DNA of 64,000 nt from Litoditis marina. Lineage: Eukaryota; Nematoda; Chromadorea; Rhabditida; Rhabditidae. This document shows, one piece after another, positions 48,662-60,600 of the stretch (the first letter of the stretch is position 1; every line of letters starts with the position of its first letter). The position numbers were made by a program, and so were the translations under genes. A model generated the notes under the pieces. That model was not told the origin of the DNA and made no database searches. It saw only the letters and a program-made list of their open reading frames with translations. The stretch covers positions 1,758,560 through 1,822,559 of the forward strand of contig OZ038434.1 in assembly GCA_964036275.1 (NCBI GenBank), in the 5' to 3' direction.

Positions 48662-51140
48662 TTAACGGTTTCTGTAAGTGCGAAACATTGGGCCATGTCC
48701 GGGCACAATCCAGGTCGCAATCGTACTAATCCGTTTTCTGAACTGCTCGTGTTCAGCCGGGAATCTACTCAACGCCCTCCACGCATCTTCATCATTTGCC
48801 GACTCGAAAATATCACCTGAACAATCAGCATATGGAATATAGTATAATTTGTTCCACCCACTTATAACCTCTACAGTAATAGCTACTCTACAGTACAATA
48901 TACAACAGTCATTCTCTACAGTAATATGCTCAAACTTATAGATCAGAGTTAGGTATGAGCATTTCTGAATTATCTCCAAATGTTGGCAGTGTCTTTTGCA
49001 CCTCTACCACTACAATATCTGAAAGTTTGAAACTAAAATAATGGATTATTCATTAGAAAAAGGTTCGTAAATACTTGACGGATTACTGTAGAATGACATC
49101 GGTCGGTGAAAAGTATATCTACACGGCTACTATCCCAGGACGGAGACGAACAATTTTTGGTGAATTCTATAAGTAACCGGGTTTTTTGGTAACCTAACCG
49201 GTTTTGGTAACCTATTTTTCAGGTTAGCTTACTAGGTTACTTCTAGGTTGGGAACCTGGAATGGTAAACCGGTTACTTCTTTACCGTTAGTTTGTACGGT
49301 AACCGAAATTTAGTTTTAGGTGACATACCGATTACCTGTGAAGTAACCTGAAAAAAAAGAGTCACCAAAAACCGGTTAGGCAACCTAAAAACCCGGTTAC
49401 ATAGAATCGGCAAGTTTTTCTCACGCCACAATCTTTAGATAACGCATGCACTGATGCAATAACACAACCAAACTATTAAATTTTGAACAAGAACTGCGTT
49501 ATTGTTATTGAAACAAAATATGAATTACGTGAGGGAAATAAGTTCTCACCTGCCACCACGATGCAGCCTCTATTTGTTCCATTTACGATGAGAATCAGGT
49601 CGCAGTCCGTATGTCCTTTTACTTGGTGAATACTGACATCTTCACTCAACGAATGAGGCTGTAAATACTGGCCAAAATATGTGAATACTTCCCCAAACGA
49701 CTTCTGAATGAACCAATGAACCGTCGATGAGCCAAAAAAGTACATTCATGAAAACTAAACTGTTGTCTGAAACTAAGTTCACTGTCAAGTAGTTTCATTG
49801 TTTAAAACACGACTTTACGCCGAGAAAATCGCAAAATACGCTAATAAGAAACATACATTCACGACTATTATTAGATATAAAAGACAAAGAAAGGTCCAAT
49901 AATGCCAATTTAATTCATAGAAAGGGCTCGAACGGTGTTTGTTTCCTTGTCCCGCTGTGTTCGTAGTTGAATACCAGTGTTTTCCGGGCAAAATTGGTAA
50001 AACATTGTGGCCCCTCACCTCCTTGAGTGTGTGATACTCCCCGTTGGTAGCATAGTCTGTTCCCATATAGACGGTAGCACGGGGAAACAGACCGATGTTG
50101 GCACAATGGTCCAAATGACCATGCGACACCACCACATCTGTCACCTAGAGAAGTTGAGCACATTATAGCTAGTTTGAGTCGCACCGAGACTCATTGGCGT
50201 CGTGCTAAGATTTTCGGTCGACTACTTTTTGGAACAAACATAGATATTCCAAACATTTATCTCATTTCATTTACGTGTTACTACAAAGCTGAACAATTGC
50301 ACAATGATCCAAATGACCATGCGACACTACCACATCTGTCCCCTAGAACCACATGACATGAATCAGAGTGTCAAATGTCATTATAGAAGAGTTGAGATGG
50401 ATCTGATGCTTGCATGGCATAACACTTTTCAAGTAATTTGCAATACACCCATACGAGCATATGTGAGATGGTTAATAGTTTTTTAGGTCTTACAAAATAA
50501 GAAAACACAATAGTCAGTTCTTACGATTACACTGAATACTGAATTGCTTTCTGAACGAACATGATATTTTCGCAGAACAAAGAAATCGAACCTCATCCGC
50601 AGTATGACCGGCGTCCCTGAGCTTGGCTACAATTTCGGCGCCATTCCACGGATCTCCACAATCGAATAAGATTACGCGATCCATAGATTTAATCAGAGTA
50701 ACCTGAAAATTGGTAACGTCTTCCTCTTGAATGGTCCGGTTTGTCAACTGGCGTCAGAAAAAAATGATGCTTTTATGTTTATCCTTCGAAGCATCCAATG
50801 CCACACGTGTTGTAAAAAACCACACGAACAACAAATTAAATGTTGTGTAGAGGTTGGGGGGGGGGGGGGGGGGGGGGGGGGGGCGTGTGTAGAAGGAACA
50901 ATGATTCCAACCAGCTGCCATTTCGCACCATTTGAAAATGCGGCATTAAGACACAAATTCGCGATTTCAATGCGGAAGGGGTAAGGGAAACGTTTGGAGA
51001 AGAAAATAGTTAGACTATACCGATGTAAAAAAGGTCGCGATTGCCCATATTTATACACTAACCGATCCAGTCGCTCGGTACACTCCATTCTCTTTTTTTG
51101 CGAATCCCACAATCAGCTGGTTTACTGTTGTAACTGCCAT
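48662..51140 (-). CDS. MBLAC1: Metallo-beta-lactamase domain protein MBLAC1
   Basis: Exons 51063-51140, 50592-50702, 50019-50144, 49550-49658 and 48662-48816 give 192 residues, shorter than the human protein (about 266). Metal ligands are clear: SHGHLDH at 70-76 (HxHxDH), GHT at 120-122, Asp143 in VVAGD, and His182 in PGHGP. The DEDAWRALSR segment matches the MBLAC1 subfamily. Human MBLAC1 is a nuclease acting on replication-dependent histone pre-mRNA; the C. elegans relative SWIP-10 acts in glia. The ATG is five bases after TTTTCAG. The stretch lost relative to human lies between the HxHxDH exon and the GHT exon and at the C-terminus. Intron 2 holds a duplicated piece of the catalytic exon. 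Confidence 0.93.
48843..49117. mobile_element. TATAGTTC family TIR element, copy 3
   Basis: In MBLAC1 intron 4. It begins TATAATTTGTTCCACCCACT and ends CGGTGAAAAGTATA. The interior shares TTGGCAGTGTCTT and CGGATTACTGTAGAA with 5631-5866 and has extra CTACAGTA repeats. Confidence 0.65.
49163..49407. mobile_element. Palindromic element built from GGTAACC motifs
   Basis: 245 bp in MBLAC1 intron 4. The left end ATTCTATAAGTAACCGGGTT pairs with the right end AACCCGGTTACATAGAAT. Inside, GGTTAC/GTAACC words recur about ten times in both orientations. Confidence 0.75.
50298..50347 (-). pseudogene. Duplicated fragment of the MBLAC1 catalytic exon
   Basis: About 50 bases match the 5' part of exon 3 (50104-50153), including the CTAG acceptor. 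It still encodes TDVVVSHGHLDHCA, with the complete HxHxDH metal motif. Of four differences, three are synonymous. Downstream a GTAAATG donor is present but in the wrong phase. It lies in intron 2 in sense orientation. Confidence 0.8.
50856..50883. repeat. G28 homopolymer
   Basis: Twenty-eight consecutive G on the plus strand inside MBLAC1 intron 1 (C-run in the transcript, G-run on the template strand). Confidence 0.95.
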
Positions 51141-51148
51141 AACTGCTG

Positions 51149-51683
51149 AAAACATAACTTATTCAAAACTACACAACATAAAATGCTCCAACAAAAAATA
51201 TTGTCAATCAACATTAGAACATCATAAAACAATCACTTCCTTATGGAAGCACATACTAAAATAGCTGGCACCAACCCAGAAGATCAAAAGAAAGAAATGC
51301 AACTATGAAACATTCATACTCAACGCGCACATTAATATAAAGTATCACAGAGCAACTATTAGCCATAAACATCACCGTTTCTTAAATATTAATGAACAAA
51401 TAAATAACCCGTTAACAGACAAAAAACAGCCAAAACAGCTATTATTATTGATGTATTATTTCAAACAAACTACAACTACAAAACTATATTTTCATACAGC
51501 CAAAAGTATGTTATAGTTACTTTCATAAAACAGATTCAACAAAAAAAACAAGAGCTTGGGTAATTGACTAGCAAAAACAATAAGCCTAACTAAAACCCGA
51601 AAACCTACTAACGAAAGCAATAAATATTTCGAGAAAATTACAACAAAAGAATCTGACCATTCTACCTCAAATGATTCCCCCTT
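51149..51683. other. Spacer between RINT1 and MBLAC1
   Basis: 544 bases from stop to start, AT-rich, containing the RINT1 3' UTR and the MBLAC1 acceptor TTTTCAG (51146-51152). No canonical AATAAA was found for RINT1. Confidence 0.5.
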
Positions 51684-54600
51684 TCATTTTCCATAGCGAA
51701 CACTCATTCCCGTGTCGTTGGCGTTTTTCGCCAAATCGGCTCTTTGCTGGAACAGTCTGTCCGCCAATTGGCGAGATATTCCATTGATTTCCATGGACAA
51801 CAGCTTCTCCTCGGCAACATCATCTGATACCTGAGAGAAACTTGAATAGACAATAGCAGTGATGTGTATCGAGTATATGATCCACAGTCTCAAAGACAAC
51901 GAGTCCAACTTAGATCCAGCTTGTTTGAGAATGGGTGAAAATTTTTTCTAAACATTTTGGTAAGAAAATGTTGGTGTTAATAAAACGGTCAATAACTGAA
52001 GTGTACTAGACATAAATCATACGTATAAACCGTAAACTCACATTCTCAATTTCCTCTCTCAATAATGTGGCCACAGCCCATGTCATAGAAAGCAGGCGCA
52101 GTGAACCCAGTACCACTATCATCTTCTGAAAACAAAATAGATGCATTGTTATAGTTTACTTGAGGGGAGGCTTGACTATAACTTCTCTCATTGACAATCA
52201 CGCAGGTAACCCAGTGTAACGAATGAATTGATGGAAATCAGAGATCTTTGAATTCTTTGAAACTACCTCTGAGCTGAGTATCTTTTCTGCAAAGTCAGAT
52301 CAAGAGCATACTAGTGCAATATATATAAAGAAATAACAAATAAGGGAATTTGAGAAAATTGAAGTAGCACTTGAATGGTGGGGGGTCAAACATCTACATC
52401 GAGAAGTGGGGGGGGGGGGGTCAGACTACAATACCCCAAAAGTAACACAAACTCGGAAAAAAGTCAATGTTCCCGAGAATTGCACACGTTTGCCACACTG
52501 AATGAAATATTTGACAAAGACATACATTGTCATAGTCGGCATGTAGATGGTCTGCTCCGCTTCTAGAGAAAATGTTGTTCAATACGGGAAGAAGTCCCTT
52601 TTCCACGTCGTACAACATTTGCGCTGCTCCCTCAGCACTGTAAATAACGTATTTGGGTTGGGTATGATCATACGTCAGTAATGGTTACTTTCTGTAGAAT
52701 AGTCGCAAATTACTGTGATATGGGTAAGATCTCTCTGATTCGTGATAACACAAGGATCAGAGGGCATGATCCAACAAGAGAACATTTAGCTAAAACTATA
52801 TTGATTACAATCATGGCTCAAACGCCCAAAGTGCGATGTGTGAAGAAATCAACTAACGTACTCCAAACTTGAACTTACTTGAACATGGTTGGTTCTATAA
52901 CTTCTTCTAGAATGACACGAGCCACACATGACGTCATTCTCTTGAAAAGACTAGCGACGGAAGCCTGGAAATACTGATGAGAAAGGCCGAAAAACCACTT
53001 TCCAACTTTCCATCTTCAAATAAAAGTTTCTTGACAACATTCTCAAATTCTCATACACAAACAAAACAATGCTGAAATACTTCACCAAAACTGCTTCACA
53101 CGACATCTCAACCATTACTTTACTCAGATTTCTTGAGGATTAGTTCATTAGCTGACAACCAACACTCCTACTTGCTTGCGCAACCGGAATTTGAAAATTA
53201 GGCTATAAACAGAGTATCTACATAACAAAGTTACATACCTTTGACATCATGGTGCCAGCATTGGAGAATGCCGATCGAGTTTTCATGAGAAAAGCGCAGA
53301 ATGAGGCGGACATTTCCCGATTGGCCGACACACGACTCTCCATCCCACACCTACAACACCAATTCAGTGAAGGTATTACTTTACGGCAGAATCAGGAAAA
53401 TTTATTACGTTTATTTTATTACACGTTCAGAGTTCTAAACCTACAATGTTTGTCAAATCGTCAGACCTTCCTGAAGCAATCAAATCAAATCATGTGAATT
53501 GTGAGAACACATAAATGACACAATATTTTAACAGCGGCACCCATCTAATCGGAAATCGAACGCAAACCCACCATCTCTGTTGTTGATACTGATGAGCCAG
53601 ATCGATTGTCTGTACTCGAAGGGAATTCACAATGTCGTCTGCCATTTGCGACCAGACGTGTCTGAAAAATCATATTGTATGCATCATCAGAGCTAGCCAT
53701 AAAACTCACAAACTAGAGGGAATTAATTTGTCATACCTTGTCATTTTGATGATTTGGATTGAAACAGGAACTGGCTAAATTTGGCAGAATATTCACATAA
53801 AGTACGAAACATGCATTAGCAGTAAAAAGACATCTTTCTTGTATTCTAGGACTAACCGGCTAACGCAAGGTATTACATGGTTTTCTTGACAATCGGGATA
53901 ACCATTTACGGAAGGGGGCGACGTTTTGTTCTCGAACAATTTCGTAGTTTGATCTCTGACATGAACAAACCTATACATCTGGCTGCTAGCATCAAATACA
54001 GCTCGTCCACCGCCACTCGACAGAACCCCCGATATGATACAGGATTCACTCCACTCCTCGATTACGTCACACAAGTACCTGTATATAAACTCCAGTTCAA
54101 GTCGTCAAACAAATTCGAAAAACGGACGCCTATTTAGCGGAAATCATAAAAATGGAAACATGTTTTTTATACGAAATCAAGAGTATTTAAATTGAAAAAG
54201 GTCTTCCTCTTAGAGTGGTAGAATGCTCATTTCTCACTGGTGTCTGCCCTGAGCCCTGCACCCATATTTACAAAAAAAAGTGCACGTGAATCAAGAGCAA
54301 TCTTTTGTGAAAACTACGTATACTAATCGAGTGTGGGAGAGGGAGATGCAATCACATCGAATATAATAGATGGATAGAACTTCAACCGTGAAACCAACCA
54401 GATGGCGTTCATAACATGTGGGAACGGTTCGCTCCACGGTGACTCTGCCTGACGCGCAATCTGAGCGAGACGCTTCAGGAAATCATCCACCAACAACAAC
54501 TGTAGATCCACGAAACGACGCTGAAAAATACTATTAGACTATTAGACCATTATGTACACAAGCAAACACATGTAGGATTAGTAAAAAGTGGGAAAACCAA

Positions 54601-57600
54601 CGAATGTGTGAGTTGTGTTTGGTTCGACCTCTATATCAGCAAAAAGTGAACAATACAAATTGCTGTGATACTGTAGCAGAAGTATTCCGCAAAAATAGAA
54701 CAATACAAATGTTGCACAATGGTTCACAACGCACGCATGATATTTCAGAAATTGCCGAAGGGTATTTCATGTGTACTTTGACGACATGCGTGCGTTGTGA
54801 ACCATTGTGCAACATTTGTATTGTTCTATTTTTGCGGAATACTTCTGCTACAGTATCACAGCAATTTGTATTGTTCACTTTTTGCTGATATAGAGGTCGA
54901 ACCAAACACAACTCACACATTCGTTGGTTTTCCCACTTTTTACTAATTGTTCTTTTTTTGCTAGTTGTACTCCTACAACTTCATATGTTGCCTATTCACA
55001 GAGTGGATCTTGTGAACTCATTATACTATTATGGAAATCTCAGTTTTGTGTGTGCACGAAGCCGAATGCAGACCATAAAATTGCTGATGTTGTAATATAA
55101 CGCAGGTTACTGGCTCTGTGACTATCAACAACTGAACAAAAACGCTAAACGTTCCGATTGACATGTACACCGCTTTTAGCGGCGATAAGCGATGGGGATT
55201 GGCGCCATTGACAAATCTACAATTAGAGACACCAACTCACTTACAATATAGCCATTATTTCCAATACCACATCAGAAACCTTCGTTGAAACTTTTTTTCA
55301 TTCCTGCGTCAATTGACACACGCGTCTGGCGCCAGAACGAAACGAAATTTTCTTGGTTTTCGAGCTTTCAGTACACACTACATGTGTCAATTACTGATTG
55401 GAGCAATATTCAAACTATTCAATTGTAAGTTTCGTGTGTTTTTGTTTTGGCGCCATTTGGCGTCTGTTCCGAGCCAGACGATAAAATTCGATTTTAAATT
55501 TGTGGAGCTTTATTTCACATTGGAATATTCAATATCTGTTAACTTGAAACAGTTTGATTGACGATAACTGATATTTTTCCAACTTTGGCGCCAATTGGCG
55601 CCAGCGCACAGTGCCAACAGAACTTTTTTGATTTTCAGATTGAGCATCTTACTTGCCATGTGATAGTTATTTAGTGTACCGAATTTCAGACGATTCCATT
55701 GACGCTGTCGTGAGTTTGGGTTTTGGCGCCATCTGGTGCCTGGTTCGAGCGCCAGAAGAAAAATTTCAGTTTTGGAAAAAGACTTTCACACTTTCCACCA
55801 AATTATTCAATTTCTATCAGTGTTCAACATTTTAGTTGACGATAAATAGTGTTTTGCCGTTTTTGGCGCCTATTGGCGCCAGCGCCGGGCGCCAATGATG
55901 ATGTATTCATTTCATATTTGGCGCGACGGGCTAACTTTTGCATTATAACTCATGTTTCAAATTTCAGCTAAATCGGTTCGGTAGTTTTTCCAATAGTGGT
56001 TTTTGGCGCCCATTGGCGCCCGCGCCCGGCGCCAATGAGGAGCTATACATCTCATATTTGGCGCGACGGGCTAAATTTTGCATTAGAACTCATGTTTCCA
56101 ATTTCAGCTAAATCGATTCGATAGTTTTTCCGAAAGTCGTTTTTGGCGCCTATTGGCGCCCGCGCCCGGCGCCAGAGATTACATATACATTTCATACTTG
56201 GCGCGACGAGCTACCTTTTGCCATAGAATAGATGTTTCAAATTTCAGCCAAATTGGTTCAGTAGTTTTTCCACTACGATGCGGACAGAATTCCGTGAGGG
56301 ACGAGGGACGAGGGAGGAGGGACGAGGGACGAATTACGGCGGAACTTTTCAACAACGACACGAAACCATAACTCAGGCGAAAATAATCCTATTTGGCTGA
56401 AATTTTCACACAATGTTCAATTCGTGATTCTCTAACGTTCTCTCTTTTTAGTTTTCAAAAAAAGAATATGTTTGAAGATTTTTGTTAATTAAAAGGAAAA
56501 AACGAGTCCGCAATGGCCAAACCAAAGGCTACGTTCACACTTCGCGCCTCCAACTCGAGCCGCTGCATCTGGATGCAGCGGCCAAAAATAGCAAAGGCTG
56601 CATTTCAGTCAAAAGCCGCTGCATCCGGATCTGAAAGCTGAAAGCCGCTGCTTCTTGCTGTCGAGAAGTATGAACCTACTTGGAGGCCCTTACGATTTTC
56701 TCAAACTTGAGCAAAATTCAAACATTATATAATTTTGTTTAATTTCAGGTCTATACGCAAACTGTGCCATTGCGTACGCGTGTCCTATCGCTCTGGCGCG
56801 GAAAGAAGATGCAATTCTATTTTCGCCTTGTGTATACTTCAAATGACTAGACGCCTGCGGCGTCTAGCAGTTATACATGTTGTAGATCACAAAATTTGCT
56901 ATAGAATGATACCAAACACGACTATATTGTATTTAATCAAACAATTTCATTTTCCTGCGTGCCATTGAATGAATGTGATATTTACGCCTGTCGACGTATT
57001 TTTTGCTTTCACTGCGTGCAAACGGCCTGTCGAACAATTTTACGCAATCTAGACGCTTGCCAACGTACAATGTTCATTTTACGGCATGCCTAAGACCTGC
57101 CAAAAAAGCTATCGCGCGCGCTTTTCTCGTAATTTTGAATAGTATTTGACGTTATCAGATACTACTACACTCTACGCCGAATTTGAAACGATTTCGTCCA
57201 CTCTGAAAAAACTGTCGCGTCGCGTGCAGCTCGCGCTATTTTATTAAAATTTGACTGGTATTTGACGTAAGAAGATACTACCACACTCGTACACCAAATT
57301 TGGTACGATTTCATCCACTTTGAGAAAACTGTCGCATCGCGTGCAGCGCGCGCGTTTTTTCAAAAATGTGAGTTGTATTTTACGTTATCAATAACTACCA
57401 CACTCGCACGCTAAATTTGGTACGATTTCATCCACTTTAAAAAAACTGTCGCGTCGCGTGCACGCGCGCGCGATATTTTATTGTGAATTTATGAAAAATA
57501 ATAGCTCTGACGGTTGCACACCGGTATTTCCACTATAAAATTGCTGCTCACTGATGATATTGTTCCAAACACCTGACAGAACTTTATTAAAAATGCACAA

Positions 57601-60600
57601 TGGGAACAGAACAACAAATAAACTCAAGTTACAAAGAAAATGCAAGCACGGAAGTGGCCGGTGCCTTTGATTGCAAGCAAAGGCAGCGGCTTCTTGAGTT
57701 GGATGCAAAAATATCCCAAACCGGCGGCAAAAGTGAGCGGCCGCTGCAAAATAAGTATGAACCTCCTAAATGCACCTGGGTGCACGAGCCGCCGCACCTG
57801 GATGCGGCGGCTCAATCGATAATCATGTTTTTAGCAGGCGAGCCCCCAGGTTGCGAGGCCGCTGCATCTGGGTGCACGTAGTGTGAACGCAGCCAAAGAC
57901 AACTCACGCAGAGCGCTTCGCGCTCCGCGCGATATTGAACACAATTTAATGAAACCGCTACGGACCATCTAATCAGTTTTCTCGGGGAAACATTACATCT
58001 TCCACCGAAATATCAGCACAATTACTGGAGAACTTGCCTATCGCATAACAAGCATACAACACTTTCATCGACGTAAAATCAATCCAAAAACTTTGAACAT
58101 AGGTAAATTAGTTCAATGACCACGCAACTAAAATGAACGTGCGTAACCCTAAAAATGGGCATTATCGCGTTTCAAACAGTTTCGCTTCTAAAAATTATCC
58201 TACGTTTCAGAAAACAACCAAAAAGGAACATGGGTCAGCGCCATTTCGACGGGGTATTTTACCTATGACTTTAAAAGTATGACGAAAACCAACCTGTGCG
58301 ATTTCATCGGGTAGATATCGTGCTCGCAACTGGAGAGAATGCAGGAGACTCACGAAAGAGTCGGCACATTCACACACGAGATACTGTAACACGAAATTAA
58401 ATGATGAGAAACCGGTACGGACTACGGAAATGGCCATGCCCCAGTAAACTTGTAGGAATGGTAGGGAAATCTAAAAACTGGCCACTATTTCGCGGAAAAC
58501 GAGCGAATTCGCCTATTTTAGATGAAGAATCATTGATTTTCACGTGTTTAAATCCAGAAATGGACTCCTTCTTGTCGATTTGTTGGATCTTACTGGTGTA
58601 AGGAAACAGCCAGAGCTCACAGTTACCATTTGCATACGGAATTTTAGAAACATCAATCATAAACCAAACACCAGTCTACTGGGTTGGGGAGATTGGTGAA
58701 GCCTATATCTCCTTGTGAGAATTGAGGAATCCAAATTCGACTAACAACGTCGGCGTCGTTCATTTCGCGGAATCTGGGCTGCCACGCATCGTCACTGCAC
58801 AACATGTCGTCGAGACGAGAAATACACGAATCGTTTTCGATCTAAAAACACGAATAATTGTCCGATTTTTGATTTAATCGAATGACCTATGGTGCTTGTT
58901 CTTTACGGAATCATGGAAAAAAAATGAAATAGAATTCTAAGAACAGCCGACGAGTTATTTATTACAAAGCTCGTTTCTCTGTAGTAACTTAAAACTTATT
59001 ATTCAATGATTGATTTGTGATTCGCTCTATCAATAAAAACACGATAAATACCTCTAGCCAATAGGAAAGAACCTCATTAGAGCAAAATGGATTCAGAATG
59101 CTTGTTCCGAACTCCCCGGGGTCGAGTTCTGTAATGTAATGTAATCATGTGAACCGGTCACCTTTAGGATTTATATCGAATGAAGAACAAGATTCACTTT
59201 TTGATCTTCACTTATCAGGCATACATTACCGGTTGTCCCGAAACCTAATAAAACTGATACCAGGTTGAAAACTTACAGAACAACCGAGAACAAATTCCAA
59301 ACTACCAACCTAACCTCTGTTCCTCAAACGCAATACATTCATCTACTAGATGTGAGAATAGGACTGCGTCTTCTTTGACCTGAAAATCAGAACGCATGAG
59401 ATATAAAAATGCGCGAAACTAAACGTAGGCAGTCCTAATAACTCGGTGCGCAGCTTCACTACACTGGGCACATCGTACATACTCGAATTAAGAAGAAGCT
59501 CAAGAAGCCAGATTCGGAGTAAATGCATAACCACAAAGAAACTATATACAATACAGGCCAACATCACCACAACCACAACAACATGTGACGTTGAAATACT
59601 AAACTCCTTTCTTCCTGTCCCAACATTTCTAGTTTGTCCTAAGGGTGGAATATTTCATAACTGACCATGTCGTTCTCTAGCAACTCTTCCACTTTGCTCA
59701 AAGCCAACTGAGAGATTGTTCGATGAAAGAAAACTGTCGGTGCCACACTAATGCCCTAAACAAAATAAATTTGAAAAATGTTCTGTGTTCTGTAGATAAT
59801 AAAAATAACACTCTAAAGAATAAAAAAGTGAACAGAAAACGACATTGAATGAGACAACTTGTTCCCACATTCCTCTTGCATGTATGTGCGCTATTGTATC
59901 GTTATTTGAAAAACAACTTGAAACCAAAATGCACACCACATCCACACAGAAGTCAACTCACCAATTTGCTTCCAATTTTATTCGAGACGAGCTCGAAAAA
60001 GGGCAGCGTTGTTTGAATCCAGTTAAGTACTTGGGTGAGGAACCTTGAAGAAATGAAAATACAATATAAATACACAAAGTATTGAATAAATTCGATATAC
60101 TGAAAAGTAAAATAAGATGGCAAAAGAAAAAGACCACATAACTAACCACTGGGGCTTACTGATATCATTGGTCTTTCTATCTCCGTAAAAATGAAACACG
60201 AATCGTTTCCGAAGTGGATCGAACAACAAATTGTGGACTACGTCGCGACTGAAAAGTATAATTAAATAATAGGTTATTATATATGCGTGTCCCTGAGAGT
60301 TTGAAATGGTATAGTTGAATGAATGTTCTAGAGCTCGAATACCAGAACTATTAGCATGTTTTTCTCCCATTTCGATGAGTTTTTGATCAAATTCAGCGAA
60401 AAAGCCGATTAAGTTCAACTTTGCCGGGACCGTTGTCTGAATTACGTACTGGTATCACTAACTGACCCTGAGTGTGGAAGTTCGTACTCCGCGATACGAT
60501 AGAGCAGCACCATCACATGAACAATTCTCGAAACTTGAGTATTGAAACCGCGAATATCTAAAATACAATACGTACACACAACACCAGATGCCATTTACGA

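Larger units (their letters stand above)
54577..57933 (+). mobile_element. Hairpin-headed GGCGCC repeat element, copy 2 (interrupted)
   Basis: Second copy of the element at 16275-18239, in RINT1 intron 15 and antisense to the gene's transcription. The hairpin is 54577-54947. The three tandem GGCGCC units start near 55862, 56004 and 56143. The copy is split at 56526/57895 by another insertion and resumes with AAAGACAACTCACGCAGAG. Its end keeps GCGCTTCGCGCTCCGCGCGA, where copy 1 lacks seven bases. Overall identity to copy 1 looks above 95 per cent by eye. Confidence 0.85.

Noticed and set aside
58397..58660. 87-codon minus-strand frame as a RINT1 exon
   Set aside because: RINT1 exons 14 and 15 join in phase across it and agree with the human order of motifs.
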